Shown: positions 35,957-48,559 of the stretch, piece by piece | How positions within the stretch are numbered: position 1 is the first letter of the stretch | Layout: each line of letters opens with the position of its first letter | Assembly (NCBI RefSeq): GCF_040115645.1 | Contig: NC_089543.1 | Location: 5,518,001 to 5,582,000, forward strand | Length of the DNA: 64,000 nucleotides | Direction of reading: 5' to 3' | From: Euwallacea fornicatus | Lineage: Eukaryota > Arthropoda > Insecta > Coleoptera > Curculionidae | Translations under genes and position numbers: made by a program | Notes under the pieces: model-generated | What the model saw: only the letters and a program-made list of their open reading frames with translations | Told to the model about the DNA's origin: nothing | The model's database searches: none

Positions 35957-36787
35957 CGAGAGTGTATCAAATATAAACAAGACCGATTTCTTCTTTAATT
36001 ACGGAGTGGTTGGTGATCTTAAAGAAGTTCATGCGCAGATGGCCAGTACTGTCAGGGAGAAAGGATAACCAACCGCAATTCGCTCGTTTGCCCTTAGTAA
36101 GTGTCCGTGGAGCAACCGAGTATAATTGAATGTTTGGCCAAGGAGGGGGTGAATTCAACCGAAATTTTGAGAACGATTATCGGTAGAGTGCGGGGATAAC
36201 ACCCCGTCTAGAACCCGTGTGTTTGCATGGCTCAAAGAATTTTCCGGAGGGCCTCAAAAGGTCCAGATCGAGAGCCACCTTCGCCGCCCAAGCACGAGTG
36301 TCACCGAAGCCAACATCGAGGTGATCAGAAATCTTATGGAGGGAAATCGCTGAGAAGCTGAACATCAGTTATGGAAGTATCCACCGAACCGTGACAGTCG
36401 ACTTGAAAATGCATAAAGTGCCCGCTAGATGAATTCCACGCCTGTTATTGGTAAATCGGATGAATTAGGCTGGGAAACGCCGGAACATCCGCCATACAGT
36501 CGCGACTTGTCCTCTTATGACTTCAATGTTTTTGGACCTCTTAAAGAGGCGCTTGGGGGCCAAAGTTTCCACGACAACAACGTGGTGCAAACATTTGTGC
36601 CCCAACAGCTAAGGGAACGTCTGGAGAGTTTCTATGATAACGGAATAGAGAAGCTCCCAGTCCGATGGGAAAATTGCATTTCTAGGGCGGGGAACTATGT
36701 AGAAAAGTAACATATGTTTCTCGGTTTAATTAAATAAAGTCGGAATTTGTTGTAAAACGAATCCCGTTTATATGTGATACACCCTCG
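35957..36787 (+). mobile_element. Internally deleted mariner-type element, 0.83 kb
   Basis: The left end CGAGAGTGTATCAAATATAA and the inverted right end CGAGGGTGTATCACATATAA differ at only two of 20 positions. The right flank is TA; the left flank reads CA, probably a mutated TA. The element is about 450 bases shorter than a normal mariner because the middle of its transposase gene is missing. Confidence 0.82.
36101..36710 (+). pseudogene. mariner transposase pseudogene with central deletion
   Basis: The N-terminal part can be read in pieces as GVNSTEILRTI, then TPSRTRVFAWLKEFSGGPQK, RPSTSVTEANIEVIRNLMEG, REIAEKLNISYGSIHRTVTV and DLKMHKVPAR, the paired helix-turn-helix region of mariner. After PRLL the sequence jumps straight to DELGWETPEHPPYSRDLSSY and then DFNVFGPLKEALGGQSF, the region of the third Asp, and ends NCISRAGNYVEK at TAA 36708-36710. 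The join removes the first two catalytic Asp and everything between. Several stops and frameshifts are also present. The copy cannot make an enzyme but keeps both ends, so it could have been moved by another element. Confidence 0.85.
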
Positions 36788-37033
36788 TAATTTCAATTAT
36801 ACTTTATACCGTGCTACATTTGTACAAGTCCTCACTCAGTACGGATATTTCCATTCATTGGAAAAATTTAAAAGTAAATAAACAATTTTCGCGCGAATAT
36901 GAAGAAGTTAGTATTTTGCACTCTGTTAAACTATCAGGTTGATTCAATATCATACGTTCGATACTAGCTGGTGCTTAGCAGGTTAGTTCGGGCTACTAGT
37001 AGGTGCTTTGAAAAACTGTGTTTTGCCGCGGAA

Positions 37034-38004
37034 CGGCCAGACTTAACTGTGGATGAGATGCATCGAGCCGCAGGCCTCCTTCGAGCTGGTTTAAGACAAA
37101 CTAAAGTGGTTGAGCACGTGGGTGTTTCCCGAAGTGTCAAATCAGTCGATTTTCCCGACGTTTTATGAAAACTGGAATTTCAGCCGAACAACACTCAGGA
37201 CACGGACGCAAAACCAGTTCAAGATCAATTTTTAGTTTTAACTGCTAAAAGATACTTTGCAATTAAGGCACCGGGTTAAGTTGTATATTTACAATGAGCA
37301 CATCGCATGACTACAGGCCGGGGTGCTGTTAAAAATCGTTTAAATGAAGTCAATTTTCATAGTCGAAGACCACTGAGACGTCCACCTCTTCCAGACACAA
37401 TCGCTCTGTAAGGGTAGAGCGGAGTCAAGAATGTCGCCATTGAAATGGAGTGGATAGGGCTACAGATTTAATAACTGGCGAATCCAGATTTTCATCGAGC
37501 AAGAGCGTGAAGACGAACTGGAAATGTTGAACGTTTACGACATGTTCAGGAAGTCTACACATTATGAAGGTGGCAAAATGGTGGCATGGAGAGGAATGAT
37601 GATTGACGGCCTCGTTTTTCCAAATCGATTCCTACCAGCTCGACAGTAGATCGATACCATTCTTAACCCTACAGGTCGACTATTTGCTGGCGCTGCTGGT
37701 GAAATTTTCTTTCGTACGCATCACAATGCTGGTCCACACGTCGCCGTGGTCGTGGCAGACCGGTTGGCCAACGAAGGAATCGTCGCATTGGCATGGCCAG
37801 CACCATAGCCAGATCTGAATCCAATTAAGCATGTCCGGGACATGCTGCAGAGAGGAGTTCCGCTACATATGGTCAACACTCCGGGAGCTACTTTCAGAAG
37901 AATGGGGAAGAATACCACAAACGGAAATCAAAAATATCATTTTGAGTGTGGACTACAGAATTAGGGCTGTGATTAATAACCGTGGGGGCCACACTTCGCA
38001 CTAG
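37034..38004 (+). pseudogene. Tc1-like transposase pseudogene (DD34E group), decayed
   Basis: The N-terminal DNA-binding part reads HRAAGLLRAGLRQTKVVEHV and then GVSRSVKSV. A further piece is TTGRGAVKNRLNEVNFHSRR followed by PLRRPPLPD. The catalytic core gives THHNAGPHVAVVVADRLANE, then a stop, then PDLNPIKHVRDMLQRGV; the end reads DYRIRAVINNRGGHTSH to TAG 38002-38004. All of this is in Tc1 order, and the length (about 970 bases) is near complete. There are many stops and frame changes. The second catalytic Asp is His (HHN for the usual QDN) and the Glu is Lys (PIKH for PIEH), at the standard 34-residue spacing. Inverted ends were not found. It begins about 250 bases after the mariner at 35957-36787 and is unrelated to it. 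Confidence 0.88.
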
Positions 38005-41000
38005 ATTTCATCTTTTTAGGTCGCTGAGGATGTTTCGTTAAGTTAAAAGAAGGACGTTTTTAGTTGTATTTACAACTTATGAATAAATTATTATAATCAG
38101 AGGGACTTCGATCTGTTTATAAAAATGTCGTTGGCCTTTTCCGATGTGTGTAAATTTGAACTCCAAACTGCATGTGCGGCGACGGCAAACAGTCGCAATG
38201 AAGAGGCTGTTTACGTAAATGGTACGTTGGATCTCTGGAAAGTTAGGGACGCGTTCCATGTACAATACACAATATCCTATCTCGAGCTGTTTCAGTATCT
38301 AAGATATTAGGGCCTTCAAGCTGCAAGCCACTAATTCAAAACAGAACAAATCGGGTCAGTTGCTTAGATTAAAACCGTTACAACATTCTTGCTGAGGAAT
38401 GATTACGTCGTATCAAGAGTCATGTTGCAGCTAGTAAGATCTCCAAGAGTCGTATAAAAAGTAACCTTTAAGTGGTTTTTGACTTGATGGCTTGTTTCTT
38501 TGAACACCGCGAACCGAGCTTTAAATCCTGCATTTGCTAGAATTCGTTATTTATTCCCGCTTTATAAGGTTTGGAATGAACTGGGTCGAGCTACATGATA
38601 ATATATCTAATACGGTTCCAAATGTCAAAACACACTCTATATTAATAATTGATGATCGATTACATAGCATGCATTTCTTGCAAATAAAGTAAAATATTAC
38701 ATACCATTTTGCATACTAGAGCAAATAAATAACAGCATCGTCCATATTTAAACCTAATCCTGAGTCCGAGAAGGCAGTAAACAGCTGACCCAGCTCCTTT
38801 TTCAAAAGCCAGTTGTTTTGCTTTAGTTCCCGGAAGAAATAAATTTGACTTTTTAAGAATTCGACCCTTTATGCTGCAAGCCTCTGGGTTGAAAAGTTGA
38901 ACAAGGATAAATTCATAGTTTTTTTCCGAGAAAATATATCAGCCAGCTGCGAAATCAGGGTGTTGTTGAGGAAATGTTGAAGTGGAAATCAAAAACACGT
39001 CAGGTGCAGTTCGAAAATCGTCGCAGTTGTAGAGCAAAAAAAGTCCATGTCTGAGTTTTAGTCCTCCAAAGATGGAGCAAAACAAACAACGAAGGACTGC
39101 CCTAAAAGCAAACTAAATGCTATTAAATCTCATAATCAATACAATGCCAGACAGACGACTGTCTCTAAGATCCTATTTGTTAAAATGGAAAACTCCACAA
39201 TTCGTTTTATTCCATCTGTTCCATAATGAAACGCTGAAGGATTGGTGCCACTTTTGATTGGCACTTTTCTTTAAAAGATGGTTTTGTTTGCGATTGATCT
39301 TTAGTTTTTAGACGCACCATCCCCTTGTTTTCTTTGATAAACAGGAATGGCAAGAGATTGCCAAAATTCACTTTTTTTTCTTTTTTTTTTTTTTGTTCAT
39401 CTCTTCGAGGGTGAGCATTAACATAAATGATCCCGGTTTCATAGTTAGAGTAAATTATGTGATTTCAAGGACTTGAAAACGCTTTGAGGTCAAAGAAAAC
39501 ACACTTCGGGTTAAAACCTTTCGGGCTAAAAGGTGCTTGCGGGAACAGGGTCGTTGTTTTTGATATATGTCAAGTGACTTCAGCGCCGTATGTAAACACA
39601 GGTCTTTGAATTTCAATACAGGAATATTTTTCATGTTCTAAATGCAATGAGCGTGGGCCCGGTGAAGTGCGTTAAACGCTGCTGTATAATAGAACCTGTG
39701 GCCCTTCCAATAAAATCTGCAGGGCTCCTAAATCAAAAAATCGGGCAATTTATGCTAGAAATGAACTTTCCGACTTCTATAAAACTTGCGTAAGTAAAAC
39801 CCAATTTCCAACAAAGATAAAGTGCGTCAAGTTCTGCAAAATTTTCCTTTGAACAAAATTAGCTATATATCAAAAGTTTGGTGCTTAACTCTAGAAGTTA
39901 AGTCGACAGATGTCTAAGTCATGTTTCAGGAGAAAATGTGGTTAACTCTACGATATATCCGAGTTTGATAAATTTAGTGACTAAATTTTAATGCTATAGC
40001 TATAAAATTCATGACTAGCGATATTGTCTGGTTTCCAGTTTAAGTACCAGGTTATGGTGGTATTAGGTCCTTTTTATGTAGCGTGGGTGGTTTTAAGTGG
40101 TTCACTGGCACTTGAAACCTGGATAAGGGGGAACAAAAGCTTTGGAGGAAGGTGAGGTAAAGATGAACAGCGTCCTTCGAATAGTCGGTCAGTAACGGCG
40201 GGTCAAAAACTCGCATCGGTGTCCCTGCCGAACATAGACTATAGTGGGGAGTGTTGAACTGTCCTGTCCTAAAGGACAAATATCGATTTCAATAAACGCG
40301 TACATTCCTACCCTGGATATGTAGCGTTCCCCTAATTAGGAGCTAATTTTTATTTTGACGGGATTTACCTGATATTCCCCGACTGTCCAATTAGCATGTA
40401 TCAAGGAGTTGAAATTGTTGCATTAGCACTTTCGTGCCAGCACACCACACACAGTGGATACGTCGCTTAAATCAATAACGATATTTGGCAATAATTCGTA
40501 GAGGCCCACAATAGGACTCCTCTATTGTATGACTTTTAAGACAATTTCAGAGTCCATGAACATACTGGGTGTTCGTTGTTGGAGGCCGATTTGGATCTAC
40601 TTTTGCGAAGAGCACATTCAGATAAAAACAACGAATGTGGTACAAAAGGTCTAATTTTTCAACCCCTCTGTTTTTTTTTACATATATTAAATATGCATAA
40701 CTCTCCAACTGTCCACTAACTTCCACTTTCGAAATTGCAAACAAAGTTCACAGGGACACGGTTTCGTTTAACGTCAATATCGGCGGAAGCTCTCGAAATG
40801 TATCCTTGACTAGAACGGGCTTAATCAATTCCCAAAAGTTCTGCCCTAACAATAGGTATAAATCAAAAAAGTTAGTGTCAAAACAAATAGTTTCGTAAAG
40901 AGGCGTATCCCAAATGTGCAGGGCGAGTCATTATTGAAAATGTCGCATAAACCCCTCACATACATTTTAGTTTCGAAAATGGGCACTCGCAGCTTGGCGA

Positions 41001-41327
41001 AGGGCCAAAACCTAGAAGACTGCGATTTCAAAATTGAAAACTAATTTACAACAGTCACCGGATTATATACCACGCTGGGACATGGCAGTTGTTTTATTTA
41101 ACAAGTTCTAATCCGGGTTTAACCAAATAATTTTACCAATCCCAACCAGCGGCTGCTTCGAAGTCGTCATGGGTGCGCCGCTGGTTTTTACGATTTATGT
41201 GATTTCTGTCCCCAAAAATATCAATTTTTTAAAGCAGCGCAAAAATTAATTCTAAAATTTGATTACACTTTCATATCCCCATCATAAACTTCAATAATGA
41301 TGAATTGATATACTTCCCGGGATAAAA
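38005..41327. other. Unassigned DNA
   Basis: No gene is recognised. A T-rich tract lies at 39370-39394. A region near 39020-39230 can be read as basic, transposase-like peptides only by changing frame often, which I do not accept. Other open frames are at most 75 codons. Confidence 0.5.
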
Positions 41328-41628
41328 TACGGTCGCGGTCATATAAATGACACAGTTTCAATTTTAAGTTCAACTGAGAAATAAACACTTCTTATTTGCA
41401 GTTGTTGATAAAATTTTGGTTTTTTGCGACCAAAACATGAAATTTGTTAAAAAGATCTCAACTTTTCCCCATACACATTCGATTATCTTTCACTGGAGTT
41501 GTTTATTGCGGTCAAATTAATACTAAATTTTCTATAATCTGCGAAAAATAGCATACAAATTAACAATTTTTTCCGAAAGTATGATTTTTAAGTATTTTTT
41601 CATATCGGTTACTTATTATGAATTTTTT

Positions 41629-42636
41629 AGCGATAGGAATAAGCGTTGTGGTGTGCAAAGGAGACATCTCAGCATTTGCTTGGTGAACGAAGCTTTCGGC
41701 AATTCAAAAATTGCTGATAACTTAAGATGTTATCGAAAACTTGTATACAATGCCCGAAAGCTGTACGAATGTATCAAAAGTGCTGAAAACAAAATTGGAG
41801 CACATTGAAATCGCAAAACCTCAGTAGCAACGGAGGATTGGTTACCGGAAAAAGCAAATTTGATCCTTTTAAAACAGCTAGGCAAATTAAACAAGACATT
41901 TTGAGTGAACACTGTGTAAATTTACCTATTAAAACTATCAGAAAGGAGACTGAACGAAGTTAATCTAAGAGAATGCATAGCCAGAGTAAAAACCATTTGT
42001 ATCCAAACGAAATCAAAAGAATAGATTAGAATTTACACGCGATTATGTGTATTAAATTTTGGGAAAAACATTCTGTAGAGTGACCAATCAAAGTTTAACC
42101 TGTTTGGTAATGACGGAAAACGCTTCGTACGAAGCTCTCCAGGTCAAAGCCTAAATCCTCGATACATTATTATAACGGTCAAATACGGTAGAGGAAATGT
42201 CATGATCCGGAGAGCATTTCATGGTATGATGTTGGTCCAATATATAAAATCGGAGGTATAATGAACCGATTTGTATACAAAGACATCTTTTCCACTATCA
42301 TGGAGCCTTATGCAAATGAATCTGTGCCTATAACTTACAAATTTATTCATGACAATGACCCGAAACATTCGTCAAAACGTGGCAAAAGCTGGATTAAGGA
42401 TAATATGGTAAATGTTTTAAATTGGCCATCAGAGAGTCCAGACCGCGACCCAATAAAAACCTTAAAACAAGATCTTCGAAATAAAAATCCTACAAATTTA
42501 GCCGAATTGTGGAGTAACATACAAGAGGTCTGGATTAACATTCCAGATAGTTTTTGTGGACGCTTAGTAGAATTTCTGCCATCAAGATTAAGTGTGGTTA
42601 TACGGAATCAAGGTTGCCCCACCAAATTGGTTTATT
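41629..42636 (+). pseudogene. Tc1-like transposase pseudogene, catalytic Glu lost
   Basis: The N-terminal helix-turn-helix region reads NEAFGNSKIADNLRCYRKLV. Further pieces in changing frames include QSKFNLFGNDGKRFVRSSPG followed by QSLNPRYIIITVKYGRGNVM (the region after the first Asp) and YKFIHDNDPKHSSKRGKSWI, then NWPSESPDRDPIK, and the end SVVIRNQGCPTKL. Order and spacing are those of Tc1. The Glu that closes the DD34E triad is Lys (DPIK), 34 residues after the Asp. At least two stops and several frameshifts break the first half, while the last 146 codons from 42261 stay open and run on into the neighbouring element. Confidence 0.88.
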
Positions 42637-42668
42637 GTAAAATGTACTATTTAAGCCAGAGCGATATA

Positions 42669-43668
42669 CTGGGTGTTAAGAAAATAACTTTCGCATATTA
42701 AAACAATGATGAAAATCATGATTTTGAACAAAAAAAGTTCCTTCCAACAATTGGCAACGTCGCCTCGTTTTCATTTCATGTCGGTACTTCTTTAAACAAC
42801 CGCATCAACTAGGTACGAATTCTTAGAAGGGTTTTTTGGATCCGATAGGTTTTTCAGTAAAAATTTCAATATTATCCGATATTTATTTTATTATTTTCAA
42901 AAGCCGATCCCCTTTAAATTATTATTGTCATCTCTACTCAAAATAACCTGTTACGTTTCCCGTTTTACACCACTCACATCACCATCAAACGTACAAATTT
43001 GTTATTGTTTTTACTATATTAAACATTCGAAATGTTCACCATTTGAGTTCATGCACGATAGCGTTTTAACCAATTTTCCCGCACATGATGAAAAATTCCA
43101 TTTGTCGAGCTGGAAATTTTCTTTCTGGATAACGATTAGTTTCAATGCGCCCAGCTTCTTTGGAATTTTCTAAAGCCTCTCCATATATCAAAAGCATGTC
43201 ATGATACTCGTGTAAAGAATACATTTTCACATAGGTACCGTTAATAGGTCGGAATAAATTTGCGTACTAATGAAAGGTCGGGTTTTATCAGCTACAGAGC
43301 GTATCAAAAAAACAATAGTGATAACGAAAAAAAGTTCAGTTTCCTCGGTCAAGAGCAGTGCGGCGTTGCCGCTTTTACTACATAAGTTGTAATATTGGTT
43401 ATTAAGTTTTAAATTGTTTGTAGCAATGTTATTGTTGAACAATTTAAACCTTTTTTTGTTACACGTCAAACAATCGACATCTGTCAAGTACATTTTTCAT
43501 CATTTTATTAAAATTTCATGCTTTTCATAGCGTTTCGGCTACCACCTTTATCATTAAAAAAAAACCAAATTATCAGGTTTTCGACCCCTATTGTAAGGAA
43601 TTTTTTCGTTCGAAATAATATTCTTAATCATGAGTCAAATTTACGAAAGTTATTTCCTCAACACCCCA
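42669..43668 (-). mobile_element. Second, shorter copy of the 23.6-kb element, nested
   Basis: The left part (42669-43140) is the reverse complement of the right part of 23599-25061: it shares GTTCCTT near the tip, TTGGCAACG-CGC, CCGATAGG and the transposase tail GGTTAAAACGCT. The right part (to 43668) matches the left part of that element, including CGTAAATTTGA near the tip and the stretch around TGTAACAAAAAAAG. TATA flanks both sides. At 1.0 kb it lacks about 460 bases of the interior, so only the end of the transposase region remains and it was non-autonomous. It sits in the 3' part of the Tc1-like element at 41330 and is therefore the later insertion. Confidence 0.87.
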
Positions 43669-43739
43669 TATAATAATCCATCAGGGGGCGACATACTTCA
43701 TAGTAATGGATCGATGAATGACCATCGAATACTGCCGTT

Positions 43740-46700
43740 TTAAAGCTCAGTTTCAATTGAGGCGTAAATAAATGATAGACCATTTCCGAAGGATTCTATG
43801 AAGATAATGTTCACACCTTTATGGGCCTGGCCAACAACCTCAATGGAATAAGAAAAGTTCATCACTTTAACGAAACGTTCAGTTTAATTTAGAGATGGCA
43901 TCAGGAGATTAAAAGAAAAATCTTTATTCGGATGCTTCTGGACGCACACATCTCCCATGTAAATACCAATGAGTTTTACAAGGCGTTAAACTTGCCACAG
44001 TTGCCCAAGCACTGCAGTTTTACAGTTTCCCTAGATTTTCAGATACTGAGCTGAAGTTTCCACTACTCAATAAAATCCACACATGAAGATTTTTAGAGTG
44101 ATGCACAACGGGACCTCCCCTTCTATTTAAGTTCCTCTTTCAGAACGGCGTCCAGTCGCCATCCTTACAGCTAAGGCCATCAAATTTACATTAAAAGGTA
44201 ACATTTTTATCAGGGTTAAGTTCAGGAGAAATGACTAACATGGTGAAAAAGAACTATCCGAGTACGAACAGTGCTGTTGCAACTTAAAAAAAATTGGTAT
44301 AAACCTCATGCCACCCATGCGCAATGATCTAACGTGTGCGCGCGCTGGTCGACGCACACATGCCTGCTATTTCCACGCTCTCTTCCTCCATCTCGCTTTA
44401 TCACCCACAAAACAAGCGGGCAGAAGATGGGTAATGACTATTTAAACTGCAATAAAACCGTTAAAGTTGATACATTTTTTATCCATCAAGAGCGAAAGAG
44501 AATCTAATTCTAGATTGCACGAAGCGAGCATTTCATCATCTCTACATTAAAAAGTAAATTCGTGTATCTTTTATTTTATTTCCCAGATGTTCCACGCCCG
44601 TGTGTGTTCATCAACAATCCCTTAATGGCTTTTTGATCTTTATTCGAATCCATTATTTGACAACGGATACGAGAAAATAACTCACTCGCAACATCTGGGA
44701 AATTACCTTAAAAATAAATATTTCATAACCATAAAAGGATTTGTATCTCTGGATATTATCAAAGGGCAACATTTTCGGCTTTGATTTATCTTTGTGTGGG
44801 GAGAAATTGTGAATTTATTGTTCTAGACATTAGTAAGAATTTGAATTTAATTGCACTAATTTTAAGCTGCAGTTGACAATTTTTCTAGGACGTGGCCCTT
44901 ATGAAATCAATTCTCCAAACTGAGTTTACACTCATTTTGACAACCAAAATAGGATTTTGATGAGAGGGTTATATCATACATTTTAGGTAAATGGGATATT
45001 AATCATAGCAGCAATTCCAGCGGACTGTTTATGCTGAAAAATGCGTCCTGCACATTTGTTCGAATAACCAGCTTTGAAATTTGAAAAATTGGACTGGTGT
45101 ATTTGTACATAAAGGAATAACGTATTGACAAGCAAAAATTAAAAACCTGGCGATTCCTGCTCACAGGCGAGAATGAATAAATTTTAGCTGTATTTTTTGA
45201 ATACTAAATGGGACATTCATAAAACTGTTCAATTGGGGCCAGTTAAACGAAAGCATTACCATCGATGAAATTGTCCAGCAGTGAACATTTGGAGGCTCCC
45301 TACTAATAGGAGCGAAAAAACAACATTCTTAAAGTGAACATATATTCAACATCACAATTTTCCATTACTACCCGATCATCACCAACGTCAATTTGGGCCC
45401 ACCTCTGTCCAGCTCGACACGGCTTAAAACAGGGATGTACTGCAACGAATCATTAAATAGCAGAAAATAATAAAACATGAGCAGTTCTGCAAATAAATAT
45501 TCAATTAAAATTTACCATAAAATACGAGTTAAACCAAAATAATTCAATATGAAGCAAAGAGAATTATCAATTGGAACGTCCAGCTGAATATCCTCTGGAA
45601 TGGAATTTGATTGGTTAACATATTTATTGCTCGTCGGGGTTTTGGCATATAGTTATATAGAGCTCGATAATCAACCGATTGATTGGCACCTATTTGTTCT
45701 TCACCAAAACATTCATATGTATATAGAGATTGTTTGATTTGTCGGTTGTCAGTATTATTCCTTTGTTAAACACTTTAATTGGATTCAATGGGATATTTTT
45801 TAATTTTCCTGGAACAGGGAATGTTCCGAAGAGGATCGGAAATGCTCGCGCGGGTTCTCGAAAAGCGTGAGTAGCCTGAGGAGTGAGATATGAAGAGGTT
45901 ATGGCATATACAGAGAGGATAAAAAAGGTCGTTAAAAATTGAAGGGAATATTTTTCACGTTTTGTTTTCATATATGCATTTTCTGACGTGAAAGGCATGT
46001 GTACAGGGTTACCATCGCAGCAGATAAATATACTTCCTCCATTTTGCCCTATAGAACCCCATGTGTACTATGTCGTCTTTGAGAAATATTCCAGATGTAC
46101 TTTGTGCAACATCCCCATGTTTGAATTGGACAGTTACCGAAGCAGTTGCGCAGTATACCAAATAGAGTACGCTGCTAGATCGCCCGGCCTCGCCCCTATG
46201 GACTATGTAAGCGTCCTAATTTCGTAATTAGCGTTCGTTTCTCTTCTTCATCGACATGGCTACCGGTAAATGACCAGTCGAGCCCACAAAATCTTCAAAT
46301 CACAATTTCATTAACGGCACTTGTTCCTAATCTTACGGGGCCCCACCGGCAATTTTAACGAATTCGATGAGATAACATCTTGCCGTTGCCTTGCGTGTCG
46401 ACGGGCAATGGTTCTGTTGTCTATTCATTTGTCAGGAAAAATGGTTTTGATAATAAGTTTTCCAGGGACTATAAATCATTTTAGCATTAACGGGAAACGT
46501 ATTAGATAATTGGCCAGGTACTCAAATTTTGAGAATATTTGGGTCGAACTTTGTGCCAGAACTAGCTTATTGGGAAAGTTTTCTAATTGCGTTGTACAGT
46601 TGAGCGCGACGTTGAACATGTTTAGAAATGATAAATGTCTAATGTCGAAAGGGGCACCGGAAGCATATATATTTAATACATATACTGACCTGACTATTAG

Positions 46701-47112
46701 AGTTTCTATTTTGCCTTAACTGAGCTTCCCTCTGTGGGAATAAAAAATAGGAAAAGCTCTCGTATTTTCTGTTATATTAGTCCTGTTCAAAAAGATAAAT
46801 ATTTCATAAAGTTCATTTGGCTTAAGGAATAACAAACTTTGTAGGATGGATAGACTCATGTGCTTTGCATTTTAAATTTAATTTTGCGTTTCCGTGCTAA
46901 ATTGCCATCGCTTCTTCACGTTATGTGTTTCATCAGCTCAAGATAAGATAGGCAAGAATTAGAATTTTTCCCGTCGTCATGAACGCGGCATAACCTGGAA
47001 TGGAATTTGATTGATAAGACGATGTGAAAGGAAGGTTTGGATTTTGATTTTTTTTTAATTAAAATTACTCTTTAACAACTAATTAATTTGCTTAAATCAC
47101 AAGTTCTTGGTT
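43740..47112. other. Unassigned DNA
   Basis: No gene is recognised. A CpG-rich stretch at 44325-44365 contains TGTGCG and CGCACA as inverted arms. At 46168-46206 a short frame reads YAARSPGLAPMDY, like the transposase motif WPARSPDLxPxD, with nothing supportive around it. Open frames reach 102 codons (45690-45998, minus) without family resemblance. Confidence 0.45.
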
Positions 47113-47282
47113 AGTTCCACGCCAAACCGTCCGGATTCGCACTTGGCTGCGACTCGTTTGGCCCCAAAACTACCAGATTGTACGGTGGAATGGTCCAAGT
47201 TTGGGATGTGGTATTATGCCGAGAAGCAGTGCCCCATCAACAAAGTGAATTATTTCACAATCGGCATTCTCGGCAAGAACTA

Positions 47283-48559
47283 TTAGGTTGGTAGAAAAAT
47301 AATTTCGTTTTTGTATTTTCGATTTTTACAGCGTGATATTGGAATAAATTCTTCGATAAATGCGGCTGTGCTGTATATCATTTAAAAACGTTGACTTTTT
47401 TCTATATTTTAATAATAAACAGTGCGTATGTGGTGCCCATTTACAGTTTAGTTAAAGAACTTTAGTCAACGTGGAAAAGAAGCAAATTCGGACCTTTTTT
47501 TTATACGACCTTAAACTGGGTTCTAAAGCTACGGAAACGGCCCGAAAAATTAATAATGCTTTTGGTCTTGATACTGGTCATGAACGGGTGGTACAGCTTT
47601 GATTTAAGAAATTTCACAGTGGAAATGAAAACTTCGAACATCAAAATGGTCGTGGACGTCCATCGGTAATTGACAATGACCAGTTGAAGGCCCTAGTCGA
47701 AACAAACCCCGGTACAACTATTAGAGAGTTTGTGGAAGAATTGGGCATAACTCCTCCAACAGTTCTGGACCCTCTGCAACAGCTTGGAAAAACAAAAAAA
47801 GCTCGAGAAACGGGTCCTGCACGAACTGAACGAAAAGCAAAGAAATCGTCGTCTAGAAGTGTCGTCAGCACTCATTTTCAGCAACAAAAACGAACCGTTT
47901 CTTGATCGTATTTTGACGTGTGACGAGAAATGGATCCTCTACGACAACCGTCGACGTTCGAGTCAATGATTGGACCACGATCGAGCTCCACGGCACTTCC
48001 CGAAACCACATTTGCACCAAAGGAAGGTCATGGTAAGTGTGTGGAGGTCAGCTGCCGGTCTGATCCTTAACAGCTTCCTAAATCAAGGCGAAACCATCAC
48101 AGCAGGGAGATATTGTTAGGAAATTGATGACATGCATCAAAAGCTACGGAGTATCTCTCGGGCGTTGGTCAACAGAAAAGGCCCAGTTCTTCTTCACGAC
48201 AACGCTCGGCCACATGTCGCGCAATCGACGCTACAGAAATTGAATGACCTTGGCTATGAGACTGTGCCTCGTCCGCCATACTTTCCAGACTTTTCACCTA
48301 CCGATTATCATTTTTTCAAGCACCTCGACCACTTCCTACGCGACAAATGCTTTAAAAACCAAGAGGATGACAAAAACGCCTTCGACGACTCAATCGTCTC
48401 TCGGTCTTCGGAATTCTATGCTTCCAGTATGAATGAACTTGTTTCGCGTTTGCGAAAGTTTATTGATTCGAATGGTTTTTATTTTGATTAGTAAAGTGTA
48501 TTAGAAGTTGAGTGGTATGTCAAGGGTTCAAAAACGAAATTGTTTTTCTACCAATCTAA
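47283..48559 (+). mobile_element. Complete mariner transposon, cecropia/Hsmar1-like
   Basis: The left end TTAGGTTGGTAGAAAAATAA and the inverted right end TTAGATTGGTAGAAAAACAA match at 29 of the outer 31 bases. TA precedes the left end (47281-47282); on the right the expected TA has been lost. Length is 1277 bases. The tip TTAGGTTGGT is the one known from Hsmar1-type mariners, and the transposase agrees. It interrupts the coding-like sequence described at 47113-48650. Confidence 0.95.
47471..48491 (+). pseudogene. mariner transposase pseudogene, DD34D triad intact
   Basis: The frame begins around 47471 with VEKKQIRTFFLYDLKLGSKA; the initiator ATG is not obvious. The helix-turn-helix regions, TCDEKWILYDNRRRS (first Asp), LLHDNARPHVAQSTLQKLND (second) and FSPTDYHFFKHLDHF (third) are all present, and I count 34 residues between the second and third Asp. 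It ends KFIDSNGFYFD at TAG 48491. Damage: TGA at 47600, a frameshift in the A run near 47795, TGA at 47967 where the family has Trp, and TAG near 48117. The sequence is close to the SETMAR/Hsmar1 (cecropia) type. No product is possible without repair, so this copy is inactive. Confidence 0.95.

Larger units (their letters stand above)
41330..43734 (+). mobile_element. Tc1-like element interrupted by a second transposon
   Basis: The left end, after TA at 41328-41329, reads CGGTCGCGGTCATATAAATG, in Tc1 style. A transposase pseudogene of the same group follows. A different element (42669-43668) is inserted just behind its end. Beyond that, the inverted sequence CAGTATTCGATGGTCATTCA near 43734 is a plausible but weak right terminus. 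Without the insertion the length would be about 1.4 kb, normal for Tc1. The right boundary is an inference. Confidence 0.6.

Noticed and set aside
39020..39230. Basic peptides vaguely like a Tc1 N-terminus
   Set aside because: Requires several frame changes, and no catalytic motif follows.
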